Source: Sphaerospermopsis torques-reginae ITEP-024 (GTDB lineage: Bacteria > Cyanobacteriota > Cyanobacteriia > Cyanobacteriales > Nostocaceae). From it: a DNA stretch of 64,000 nucleotides. Below are positions 56,359 to 64,000 of this stretch, in pieces. The position numbers and the translations under genes are program-made. Location: contig NZ_CP080598.1 in NCBI RefSeq assembly GCF_019598945.1, positions 1,922,001-1,986,000 on the forward strand. The letters run 5' to 3'. A model generated the notes under the pieces. It was not told where the DNA came from. It was given only the letters and a program-made list of their open reading frames with translations, and did not search any database. How positions within the stretch are numbered: position 1 is the first letter of the stretch; each line of letters starts with the position of its first letter.

Positions 56359-58353
56359 TTAATTTAAGCGACGTTCTTTTTCGATTATCACTAATGCGTT
56401 ATTTGCATTTTCTAAGATATTGGCACATAATTTTTTCATAGAATCATCAGCTTCATCAAAAAATTTAGTTTGCCATTGTGTTGATTTATCAATGTATTGA
56501 TTAAGATGATTTTGCCAATTATTTAGAAGATCATTAAAATCTTTAGTTACTGTACCAATATTACGAGATAATTCTTGCAGTTGAGCTATTCTTTCTCCTG
56601 AGTTGAAACCCATTGCTTCTGTTAGTTCTTGTATGACTTGTACTCTGTTGTGCATATTATTAGTTGCGGTGGTAATATCATTCATACCTCTGGTAACTTC
56701 ATTTATTGTATGAGTTAAATCATTCATTAATGATGTTCTGCGTTGGGTTTCTTCTTGGAAAGCATTCCGTAAATCATTCACTACTTCCTGTAAAGCGTTT
56801 CTTTGTGTTCCTAATGTACTTTCTAAGAGTTGATTTTGATCATTAAAGAATTGATTTAAACTATTTTGATATTCAATTCTAAAGGTTTGTAATTCCTCTT
56901 GTACTGTAACACGGGTATTTTGCAAGGTTTCATCAATATTTGATAATGTTTGTTCTAAATTCTCCTTTGCACTATTCATTAATTGTGATGCTTCTCTACC
57001 TACGGTTTCTAATGTTATAGTTTGAGTTTTAAAACTTTCATTGGTTTCAGTTATAATTTTGGAAAATTCAGAATAAACCATTCTTAACATTTGATTTTGT
57101 TGTTCAGATTGAATTGTTAAAGATTGTTCTAATTCTGATGTAATTCCGCTAAATGTCTCCGCTGCTTGTGTTGCACTTTGTTGAAATGCTTCCCGTTGAG
57201 ATTCCATTCCTGTGATACTTGTTTCTACTGCTCTAGTAATAGCAATTCCTGTTTCTTGTAAGACGTTGGTTGTGTCTGTTTGGAAATCATGTAAGGTAGA
57301 TTTTAAGCTATTGGCAAAACTATTTAATTCTCCTAATGTTTGTTGTTGAAACTCTTGAATTGTGACAATTGAACTAGCTAATTTTTCTGATATGCCCCCT
57401 AATTCATTATTTAATTTCGTGACTGCTGCTGATGCTTTTTGAGTTAATGTTGCACTTTGTTCTAGTCTTTCTACCACTGGAATAATTAGTTGATTTTTCA
57501 TTTCACTAATTAAGTTTTCGAGTACATTTTTTTGAGTTGTGGTAATTTGGGTTAGGGTTTTTTGGGAATCGGCAATATGATTAAATGCGGGCGTTAATCT
57601 GGTTTCTATGGTTTGATCTAATTGAATACTAACAGCTTTTCCTACTTCTATACCAATAGTTTCTGCATCCAGTTTTTCAGCTACTTGTTGTAATGCTTGG
57701 ATTGCTCTGAAACTGGCGTTAAAATCAAAGTTTCTAAAATTTGCAGCGATTTCTTTTAAACTGTTGATTGCATCTTCTCGATTATCTTTTTTAGGAACGG
57801 TAATTTTATGTAATTTTTGTCTTAGGTTGTCATGTCGTGATTGTCTAATGAAGTCTGTGAAAAATATAATAATAGTAAATACACTTCCTAGTCCTAACCC
57901 CACTAATGAAGTAGAAAATGCTGTTTGCATTCCTGCTAATAATGTTCCTACTCCTTTCATTAAAGCATCTGTTTGGTTTAAGCTATCTAATGGAATATCT
58001 GCTATTCCTGATTGAATACCATAAAATGTTCCTAAGACTCCAATGGATGTACAAATTGTACTAATAAATCTTAAATTACTGCGTGTTGATTGATGAAATA
58101 TATCTGGATATTGTTTGAGGATGTATTTATCATTGGTTTTTAGCGGATTTCTATGATAATTATTTTCTGTTTCTAAATGCTCGTTAATCCATTTTCTTTC
58201 AACATAAGTATCTCTTTCTAATTCTTTGATTATCTTCTTAATAAAATTAGATTCTTGACAATATTTTATTACTGTAATTATTTCCCAAATGAATCCTAGT
58301 ATAAAAACTATGGCGATCGCCACATAAAATAAACTTGCTGGTACTTCTATCAT
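56359..58353 (-). CDS. ZorA-like MotA/TolQ/ExbB-family channel protein with long helical tail
   Basis: This is a 664-residue inner-membrane protein. Helix 1 lies at about 8-28 (FYVAIAIVFILGFIWEIITV), helix 2 at about 97-117 (ISTICTSIGVLGTFYGIQSG) and helix 3 at about 137-165 (TLLAGMQTAFSTSLVGLGLG), with Thr and Ser lining as in proton channels. From about 185 to the end the protein is a long cytoplasmic helical tail with MCP-like heptads (AVTKLNNELGGISEKLASSI, QSATQAAETFSGITSELEQS). A 5:2 channel with a long tail is the hallmark of ZorA, where the tail is thought to pass a signal from the envelope to cytoplasmic effectors during phage attack. TolQ and MotA lack such a tail. Confidence 0.82.
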   Translation of the reverse strand: MIEVPASLFYVAIAIVFILGFIWEIITVIKYCQESNFIKKIIKELERDTYVERKWINEHLETENNYHRNPLKTNDKYILKQYPDIFHQSTRSNLRFISTICTSIGVLGTFYGIQSGIADIPLDSLNQTDALMKGVGTLLAGMQTAFSTSLVGLGLGSVFTIIIFFTDFIRQSRHDNLRQKLHKITVPKKDNREDAINSLKEIAANFRNFDFNASFRAIQALQQVAEKLDAETIGIEVGKAVSIQLDQTIETRLTPAFNHIADSQKTLTQITTTQKNVLENLISEMKNQLIIPVVERLEQSATLTQKASAAVTKLNNELGGISEKLASSIVTIQEFQQQTLGELNSFANSLKSTLHDFQTDTTNVLQETGIAITRAVETSITGMESQREAFQQSATQAAETFSGITSELEQSLTIQSEQQNQMLRMVYSEFSKIITETNESFKTQTITLETVGREASQLMNSAKENLEQTLSNIDETLQNTRVTVQEELQTFRIEYQNSLNQFFNDQNQLLESTLGTQRNALQEVVNDLRNAFQEETQRRTSLMNDLTHTINEVTRGMNDITTATNNMHNRVQVIQELTEAMGFNSGERIAQLQELSRNIGTVTKDFNDLLNNWQNHLNQYIDKSTQWQTKFFDEADDSMKKLCANILENANNALVIIEKERRLN

Positions 58354-58680
58354 GTATCAAACCTCTATTTTTTGTGATCAAAAAGCTGCTGTAACCTATT
58401 TTCGGTAAAGGTTGATTTATCAAAACTTTTACCGCAGTATAAAATTATCTAAATCTAGATAAATTAAAAGTTCAGTGTCTAACTTGGCAAATATGACTCA
58501 GAATATGTCTTAGCATTCAATAGTGATTTATCTTTCTTTGGTTTTTTATTTAGCCTTGATTATATATATTGCATCAATTTCAGTATAAGTACAAACAGTA
58601 ATTATACTAATTTTATGCAAAAAAAAATACATTTTTATCTTGGTTTAATACTTACTTAGATTGAGGAAGTTTTAGGAATA

Positions 58681-58718
58681 CAGGACTTAGGCAAAACAGG
58701 AGGAAAGTAGGGATAATT
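58681..58718. repeat. Dispersed repeat, copy B
   Basis: It reads AGGACTTAGGCAAAACAGGA and continues GGAAAGTAGGGATAA. It aligns with 33489-33524 with a few changes. One copy lies upstream of each multi-gene defence-like operon. Confidence 0.6.
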
Positions 58719-58987
58719 CTAGCTTTTTCGCCACTTTTGATTTCGCCTTATCCCACTTCCTTTAATTCATATGGAATTAATTTATTATTGGATACCCAAA
58801 TAATTATTTGGTTCGTTAACGCTGAAAATATTCCTCTCATTTCTGCTGATTCTATTTTTTCGCAGTACCCTGTGACAATAATCAATTAATTATAATTAGT
58901 GCAAGAAAAGCGATCGCCATTTATCATCAAATAAGCGATCGCCCAAAACCAAAACTAAAACCTAAATACTAAAAGGCTTTTAGCACT

Positions 58988-59041
58988 GTCATCTGTCACC
59001 TGTCACCTGTCACCTGTCACCTGTCACCTGTCACCTGTCAC
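58988..59041. repeat. GTCACCT heptamer array (about 7.5 copies)
   Basis: An uninterrupted array that ends at the stop codon of the aminopeptidase gene. It is the complement of the AGGTGAC arrays at 14531 and 34229. Confidence 0.95.
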
Positions 59042-61615
59042 CTACTTTGACTTAGCCTCCAAATTTTCTAACCGACTTTTTAACTCTTGATTTTGTTTTT
59101 TGAGTTGATCTAATTCTTCCCGCATTTGTTTCAAACTTTTTTCAGTCCCAATATTTCTTTGTACTCTGGGAATTTCTTCCTCAGCGTAACGTCGCACCCT
59201 ACCATCAGGAGTTTGATCGGCTAAACTTTGTAAAATCCCAATCGCTTTGGGAGTTTCCATTTGTCCTAAAGCTGTCACCACCGCTACTTGAGTTAAAAAG
59301 AATGTCTCTTTCGCTATTTCTGCTAATCTGTCTAAAATTCTTTCTATATTAGCAGGAGTTTGACCTACAGAAATTTTACCTAAAGCGCGAATCGCAGATA
59401 AACGTAATGCTTGAGAAACACCTAATTTAGTGTATTCCAACAAGACATTTAAAGCATTTTCCGAAGTTTTAAATTCTGCTAACCCAGAAACAGCACCACT
59501 TCTAACTACCTCATTCCAACCTGCTCTTTCTTCTAAAACAGATTTGAGTAGTTTGATCACTTTTTCTTCGTGGGGTTTATCATCTAAATTAGCAGCAGCA
59601 ATTCTTCCCAAACTCTGACAAGCAGCAGCTTCTACATAATAGCTTTTGTCCCCATGCTGTACCAATTCTTTGACATTTTTATAACTCGCATGAGTTTTGA
59701 TTTGAGATAAAGACTCTACTACAGAACGACGGACAAAAGGATTATCATCATGTAACCCAGAAACTAAACCATCAAATACTTGATCTAATTTAATCTCTGT
59801 TAATTGTTTAGCAACTTCTACCCGCACACCCCAAAACGGATCATTTTTCAAAGCTGCGGATAAAGCTTTTACAACTTCCAAACCGCCTTTTTTCGCTAAT
59901 GCTTCTGCTGCATAAATACGAGAAATAGGATTTGGATCAAATTCTAACTGCGCTTTTAATTCTGGTATGGGATATTCTAAAACTACAGTTTTTAGATAAT
60001 TATTACCCACATCAAAACTAACAAAATCGGGCTTTTCTGTTAATGGGAAATAAAAACTTTGTTCCCGTTCATTAATGCGGACAGTAAAAATCTTTAAATC
60101 AGTATTTTGCTGTTTATATCCAAAACCAATGGGAATTTTCAGATCAAATAAATCCTGATCATCACTAGCTTGGGTTTGGGTAACTGTCACCTTAGCTAAG
60201 TTAGCATCACCATCCCAAGAATAAGCAACTTTAAAATCAGGATGGCCACCACGATAAACATATTGATCAAATAAGAAAGCTAAATTTCTACCTGTTGCTT
60301 TTTCAATTGATCTTAATAAATCTATGGTTTCTACAGTTTGATGAGCATAATCATTAACAAAGGTTTGGACAGCTTTCCAGAATAATTCCTCTCCCAATTC
60401 TGCCCGGATCATGTGATAAACACAAGAACCTTTTTCATAAATATGGCGATCGTAAAGTTCAATCGCTTCACGGTAAACATGAGTTACCATTGGCCGACGG
60501 TAGCGACTGCTATCTTCACTTAAATAACTGCGAGCTTCCGACAAGCGATAATAAGCAGCATCATCCGCACCATACTCATGTTCAGTCCACATTACCTCAG
60601 AATAGGAAGCCATTCCTTCCTTAATCCAAGCATGGGACCAATGTTTAATTACTAACAAATCACCAAACCACTGATGTGCTAATTCATGCACTACTAAACT
60701 TTCTGTGTTGCGGTTGTCTAATAATGCTCGTTCATCTAATAAACATCGATCAGTTAACAGCGTGGTAGAGGTATTTTCCATCCCCCCAAAAATGAAGTCA
60801 TCCACGCAAACTTGAGCATATTTGGGAAAAGGGTATAAATAACCATACTTTTCACTCAAAAATGCGATCATGCGGGGAGTTTTACCCATGCTGCGGTTAG
60901 CGTCTGCTTCTCTGGATTTTTCTACGTAATATGTAACAGGTTTACCTTGCCATTCATCCTTTATTTCTGCAAAATCACCTACTGCTAAAGTCATTAAATA
61001 GGTAGGATGAATTTGTTGTTGTGACCAATGGTAAATTTTATGATCTCCTTCTTCCACTGTATCAATTAGTTCACCATTAGAAATTGCTATCAGTGGTTTA
61101 GGAACTCGCACCCGAATTTCTGAAGTTGATAACTGTCCTGGATAGTCAAAACAGGGAAACCAATAACGGGAATCTTCGTCTTCTCCTTGAGTCCAGACTT
61201 GGGTTGGTTTGTGGGGGTAGTGCTTATCTGGTTGGATAAAATAAAGACCTCTTTGGGGTTTTTCCACAGAATAGGCGATCGCTATCAACAACCTCTTACC
61301 AATTTGCGTAGGTTGAGATAATTGAATACACAGTTTTTCTCCGTCATAGTCAAACTTTTGTTCAACCTCGTCAACCTGTACAGATTGGATATTTAAATTT
61401 ACAGCGTCCAAGGTCAACCTATCAATATGATTACGGATTGGCAATAGGCGAATGCTACAATTACCATTGTAACTTTGGTGAGGAATATCCAAACTGAGAT
61501 TCAGAAAAATATGCTCCACCTGTCCTGGTTTATCAGGATTGTAATGTGGTTTCGCTCCTGGTAACTCAAAAGATGTGTGTCTTGCTTTCTCTGTATCAAA
61601 ATAAAAATTCGACAT
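59042..61615 (-). CDS. pepN: M1-family aminopeptidase with C-terminal HEAT repeats
   Basis: This 857-residue zinc metallopeptidase removes N-terminal residues from peptides. The exopeptidase motif is GGMEN (VDDFIFGGMENTSTTLLTDR). The zinc site is HELAHQWFGDLL with the downstream Glu in KEGMASYSEVMW, and the catalytic Tyr is in YDRHIYEKGSCVYHMIRAEL. From about 570 to 820 the protein carries HEAT-like repeats (LSAALKNDPFWGVRVEVAKQ, LHDDNPFVRRSVVESLSQIK) and ends in a coiled coil (LDQLKKQNQELKSRLENLEA). The HEAT extension is characteristic of a cyanobacterial/bacterial subgroup. The family usually has an Ig-like domain there. The gene symbol is approximate. Confidence 0.93.
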   Translation of the reverse strand: MSNFYFDTEKARHTSFELPGAKPHYNPDKPGQVEHIFLNLSLDIPHQSYNGNCSIRLLPIRNHIDRLTLDAVNLNIQSVQVDEVEQKFDYDGEKLCIQLSQPTQIGKRLLIAIAYSVEKPQRGLYFIQPDKHYPHKPTQVWTQGEDEDSRYWFPCFDYPGQLSTSEIRVRVPKPLIAISNGELIDTVEEGDHKIYHWSQQQIHPTYLMTLAVGDFAEIKDEWQGKPVTYYVEKSREADANRSMGKTPRMIAFLSEKYGYLYPFPKYAQVCVDDFIFGGMENTSTTLLTDRCLLDERALLDNRNTESLVVHELAHQWFGDLLVIKHWSHAWIKEGMASYSEVMWTEHEYGADDAAYYRLSEARSYLSEDSSRYRRPMVTHVYREAIELYDRHIYEKGSCVYHMIRAELGEELFWKAVQTFVNDYAHQTVETIDLLRSIEKATGRNLAFLFDQYVYRGGHPDFKVAYSWDGDANLAKVTVTQTQASDDQDLFDLKIPIGFGYKQQNTDLKIFTVRINEREQSFYFPLTEKPDFVSFDVGNNYLKTVVLEYPIPELKAQLEFDPNPISRIYAAEALAKKGGLEVVKALSAALKNDPFWGVRVEVAKQLTEIKLDQVFDGLVSGLHDDNPFVRRSVVESLSQIKTHASYKNVKELVQHGDKSYYVEAAACQSLGRIAAANLDDKPHEEKVIKLLKSVLEERAGWNEVVRSGAVSGLAEFKTSENALNVLLEYTKLGVSQALRLSAIRALGKISVGQTPANIERILDRLAEIAKETFFLTQVAVVTALGQMETPKAIGILQSLADQTPDGRVRRYAEEEIPRVQRNIGTEKSLKQMREELDQLKKQNQELKSRLENLEAKSK

Positions 61616-61889
61616 TGCTTATTACTGACCTTGTAATCCTGAAACTTGTATAAAAATAGCAATCTGTAGATGCCTTTCCCTAATCAAAACAGTAATTTGA
61701 TCAGGATTTTCTCTGGGATGTAATGAATGAAATCAATTTTCTCATTTTTCTCCCAAGTTTTTCTCCCAAGTTTCCATGTCTTGAGTTCATCTGAGATTCT
61801 GCACTTTTGCATCATCGAAGAGTTTCTAGCATCACAAAACAATCCAAAATCCAAAATCCAAAATCCAAAATCCAAAATCCAAAATTGAA
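61616..61889. other. Intergenic region with AATCCAA heptamer array
   Basis: CCAAAAT heptamers fill 61847-61887, directly upstream of the aminopeptidase leader and at the end of the permease gene. An open frame across this region is not credible. Confidence 0.6.
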
Positions 61890-62687
61890 TCACAGTCCAG
61901 GATTGAATCCTCCACCTGTTCCTTGAAACATTAACCATGATAGAAAAAAGTTGCTAATAAAGATAATCAGCAGGGCGGTAACAACAGCTGTTGTAGTTGA
62001 TTGTCCCACACCTTTTGCTCCTCCTGTGGTGGTTAAACCCCAACTGCAACCAATGATAGCGATTAAAACGCCAAAGCAGCCTGCTTTAATCATGGCGCTA
62101 ACGATGTCCCAAATATCCAAGAAGTTACGGGCTGAGTCTAAAAATACTGTATCTGAGAGGTTGTAAATATTGATAGCAACTATTAGTCCTCCACCCATTC
62201 CGGTAACTAAGGATAACAAGGTCAAGATAGGCAGCATTAATAAACAAGCCAGGATGCGGGGAATAACTAAATAATCAATGGGGTCTGTTTTTAACATTAA
62301 CAGGGCATCTATTTGTTCTGTAACCCGCATTGTGCCAATTTCAGCGGCAAACGCAGAACCAACGCGCCCTGCTAAAATCACTGCTGTTAGCACTGGTGTC
62401 AGTTCTCTGGTTAAGGCTACTGCTAATACTCCTCCAACTAAGTTTCCTGCACCAAAGTTGATAAACTCCCGTGCTACCTGGATTGTAAATACTGCACCCA
62501 CAAAAACGGCTGTCAATAAGGCGATAAACAAGGAATCAGGACCGACGGCGGCTAGTTGTTCTAAGGTGTTACGGCGATGGATTTTGCCTTTCATCAGGTG
62601 AACTATTACTTGTCCACCTAAAAAAATCGCTGCTAGTAATCGCTGGGTCCATGCACCTAAACCGGATTTGGATATAGTCTGGCTCAA
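61890..62687 (-). CDS. MlaE-family lipid ABC transporter permease
   Basis: This 265-residue inner-membrane permease belongs to the MlaE/Ttg2B/TGD1 family, which moves phospholipids or other lipids between membranes. The family block EIGTMRVTEQIDALLMLKTD is present, as are REFINFGAGNLVGGVLAVAL and VSAMIKAGCFGVLIAIIGCS. About five hydrophobic helices span the protein. The last residues FNPGL run up to the repeat array. The ATPase and MCE subunits are not next to it, as is usual in cyanobacteria. Confidence 0.94.
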   Translation of the reverse strand: MSQTISKSGLGAWTQRLLAAIFLGGQVIVHLMKGKIHRRNTLEQLAAVGPDSLFIALLTAVFVGAVFTIQVAREFINFGAGNLVGGVLAVALTRELTPVLTAVILAGRVGSAFAAEIGTMRVTEQIDALLMLKTDPIDYLVIPRILACLLMLPILTLLSLVTGMGGGLIVAINIYNLSDTVFLDSARNFLDIWDIVSAMIKAGCFGVLIAIIGCSWGLTTTGGAKGVGQSTTTAVVTALLIIFISNFFLSWLMFQGTGGGFNPGL

Positions 62688-63126
62688 TGTTTTCTATCTA
62701 ACTCAGTGAATGCTTTAAGAATAGCGAAAGTTATTGGTTTTTTGTCATTGGTCATTGGTCATTAGTCATTAGTCATTAGTTATTAGTCATTAGTCATTAG
62801 TCATTAGTTATTTTTCCCAATCCCCAATCCCCAGTCACCAAACATTAACTTAGTTTAAAGATTCTCTCAGAAAATTAAGCTGCTTATTTTGCTTGATTAA
62901 ATATGTTACGACGTTATTAAACGCCAAAAATCTTGATATATCAGGTATTTTACCCTTTGGAAGCCATCAAAATAGCCTCATCACTTGAGGGTTATATTAA
63001 CTTTTCTTTTAATGAAAACTTAAGATTTTTGACAAATTAACTTTTCAGGAGCGATCGCACGTATTGTAGAAATTAACGTACTGCTTCTTGGCTATCATTC
63101 ACCTTACTCTTGGAGATTGCCTAATT
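62688..63126. other. Intergenic region with GTCATTA heptamer array
   Basis: The array GTCATTGGTCATTAGTCATT-type units fills 62744-62812. The remaining AT-rich part includes HIP1 (GCGATCGC near 63051) upstream of the next gene. No further gene is seen. Confidence 0.55.
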
Positions 63127-63423
63127 ATGAGTCTTTTTACCAACTTTCTCCGATCTTTCTTGCTTACTACTGTTTTCAGTTTCATCGCTCCTATGTTCCT
63201 AGTTGGTGGTATATTAATCTGCTTAGGAATTTTTGGATTTGTTCCTGGTTTACAAGGGCTAACTGAAAACATCCCCACTCAGATTTTGCATTTTCTGGCT
63301 ACTTTTGGTACTGGTAGTCCTATCAATGGCTTATTTGTTATCAGTCTTACTTTCGGTTTTGTAGGTGGGCTTTTTGATATCTATGCTTATTATCGGTATC
63401 AAATGCTGCGTATTGATTCATAA
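63127..63423 (+). CDS. Small conserved membrane protein
   Basis: The start was set at ATG 63127 (MSLFTNFLRSFLLTTVFSFI). This is an alternative to the longer frame, which opens at 63088 with less hydrophobic residues. The 98-residue protein has two long hydrophobic segments: FLLTTVFSFIAPMFLVGGIL with ICLGIFGFVPG, and GLFVISLTFGFVGGLFDIYA. The short tail is YYRYQMLRIDS. No family or role is recognised. It is monocistronic. Confidence 0.65.
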   Translation: MSLFTNFLRSFLLTTVFSFIAPMFLVGGILICLGIFGFVPGLQGLTENIPTQILHFLATFGTGSPINGLFVISLTFGFVGGLFDIYAYYRYQMLRIDS

Positions 63424-64000
63424 TTAAGTCATAAACATTGATAACGCCTCTCTTTCATGTAATGACAATTTACGACTAAATTAACTTTCTTCTCAAGAAA
63501 TCTGCTGCTATCCCTGACTTTAACTATTTTTTGGCATAGCTCAATTATTGCTGTGATTTTTTGTAAGTAAGTCTGTGCTGGTCATTAGCTAACAGTTGAT
63601 TAATGACTCTGGTTTGTGCTGTTAAATTGTGCTGTAAAAAAATATGTGTATATTAGCGACTGTATAATTGGTGTACCTTTACCCACTTGGATTTTGTTTT
63701 GGAAATGGTGATTTTTGACAATCACTCAACAAACCAGTACAGAATGTGGTTGAGAATTGGACATTTAAAGAAATATTCCTTTATTAAGAAATATAGCAAA
63801 CAACACTATAAACCAAATCTAAAAATTTCCTTAAAATTTAAATAGCTTCATACTTGCTAGATGGAAGTTCTTGACATAGGAGTTAGTAGGAGGTAGTTAG
63901 CAGTCAGCTTTTGAAAACTCTTGTCTTGCAAAGATCCCAGAATTTAAGATTGTCCTAATTACCCTAACGACTGCTATATATTAAATTTATTAATAACTGA
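63424..64000. other. Intergenic region to the window edge
   Basis: These 577 bp are AT-rich. I see no gene, RNA gene or repeat array with confidence. Confidence 0.5.

Larger units (their letters stand above)
58354..59041. other. Intergenic region upstream of the Zorya-like operon
   Basis: This 690-bp stretch holds a dispersed repeat (58681-58718), two GCGATCGC HIP1-type sites (about 58908 and 58936) and a long heptamer array at its right end. The operon promoter must lie near 58360-58640 but is not clear. Confidence 0.5.

Noticed and set aside
61684-61938. Minus-strand frame through the AATCCAA array
   Set aside because: Its middle is translated heptamer repeat (WILDFGFWILDFG) and it overlaps the permease gene end.

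Overview
The window is chromosomal DNA from a filamentous, probably heterocyst-forming cyanobacterium of the Nostocaceae. The evidence is a psbA gene for photosystem II D1, a cyanobacterial 16S-23S-5S rRNA operon, phylloquinone and chlorophyll-pathway genes, abundant HIP1 octamers (GCGATCGC), and many short tandemly repeated sequences with 7-12 bp units between genes. Base composition is AT-rich. A Dolichospermum/Anabaena/Aphanizomenon-type genome fits, but I do not assert a genus. No heterocyst or nitrogenase gene is present to test this.

Layout. Positions 1-8.7 kb hold the 5' part of a ChlH-like Mg-chelatase gene, a peptidoglycan amidase, a CHAD protein, a NIL-ferredoxin, a TxlA-like thioredoxin, a Gfo/Idh/MocA oxidoreductase, an IS630-family element with both ends, and comM. 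Positions 8.7-13.4 kb hold a secreted-protein gene broken by a small inverted-repeat element, a HIT gene, psbA, a six-repeat CRISPR array without cas genes, a cluster of MITE-like palindromic elements, and recR without a standard start codon. Positions 13.5-29.2 kb hold a gamma-glutamylcyclotransferase-like gene, a VOC protein, tandem VWA paralogues, a decayed formylglycine-generating-enzyme-like gene, a DMT transporter, a CsoR-family metal sensor, a Deg protease, two genes of a branched-chain amino acid ABC transporter, pgi, and a two-gene aspartic-protease-like cassette present in three tandem copies.

Positions 29.3-33.3 kb are an operon of a winged-helix-like protein, an AAA-type ATPase and a DUF1802-like/PD-(D/E)XK nuclease-like protein. 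It looks like a defence module I cannot match to a named system. Next come rplI, a dnaB carrying two inteins, an FKBP isomerase, and the rrn operon (38.7-43.7 kb). Immediately after rrn lies a NERD-NERD-SF1 helicase with a recent in-frame duplication. Then come a hexapeptide acetyltransferase, folB, menD, gloB and an ABC1 kinase. Positions 54.2-58.4 kb hold a Zorya-like operon: a MotA/TolQ-type channel with a long helical tail and a MotB/OmpA-type partner with Asp26. Its downstream genes are short, unfamiliar and apparently frameshifted. The window ends with an M1 aminopeptidase, an MlaE-type permease and a small membrane protein.

Most of the window is housekeeping, interrupted by three separate blocks with defence-like domains (29-33, 44-47 and 54-58 kb) plus the CRISPR array. 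Small repeats are unusually active here. They extend open frames (chlH, menD), sit directly against start codons (livM), split a secreted-protein gene, and are nested within one another.
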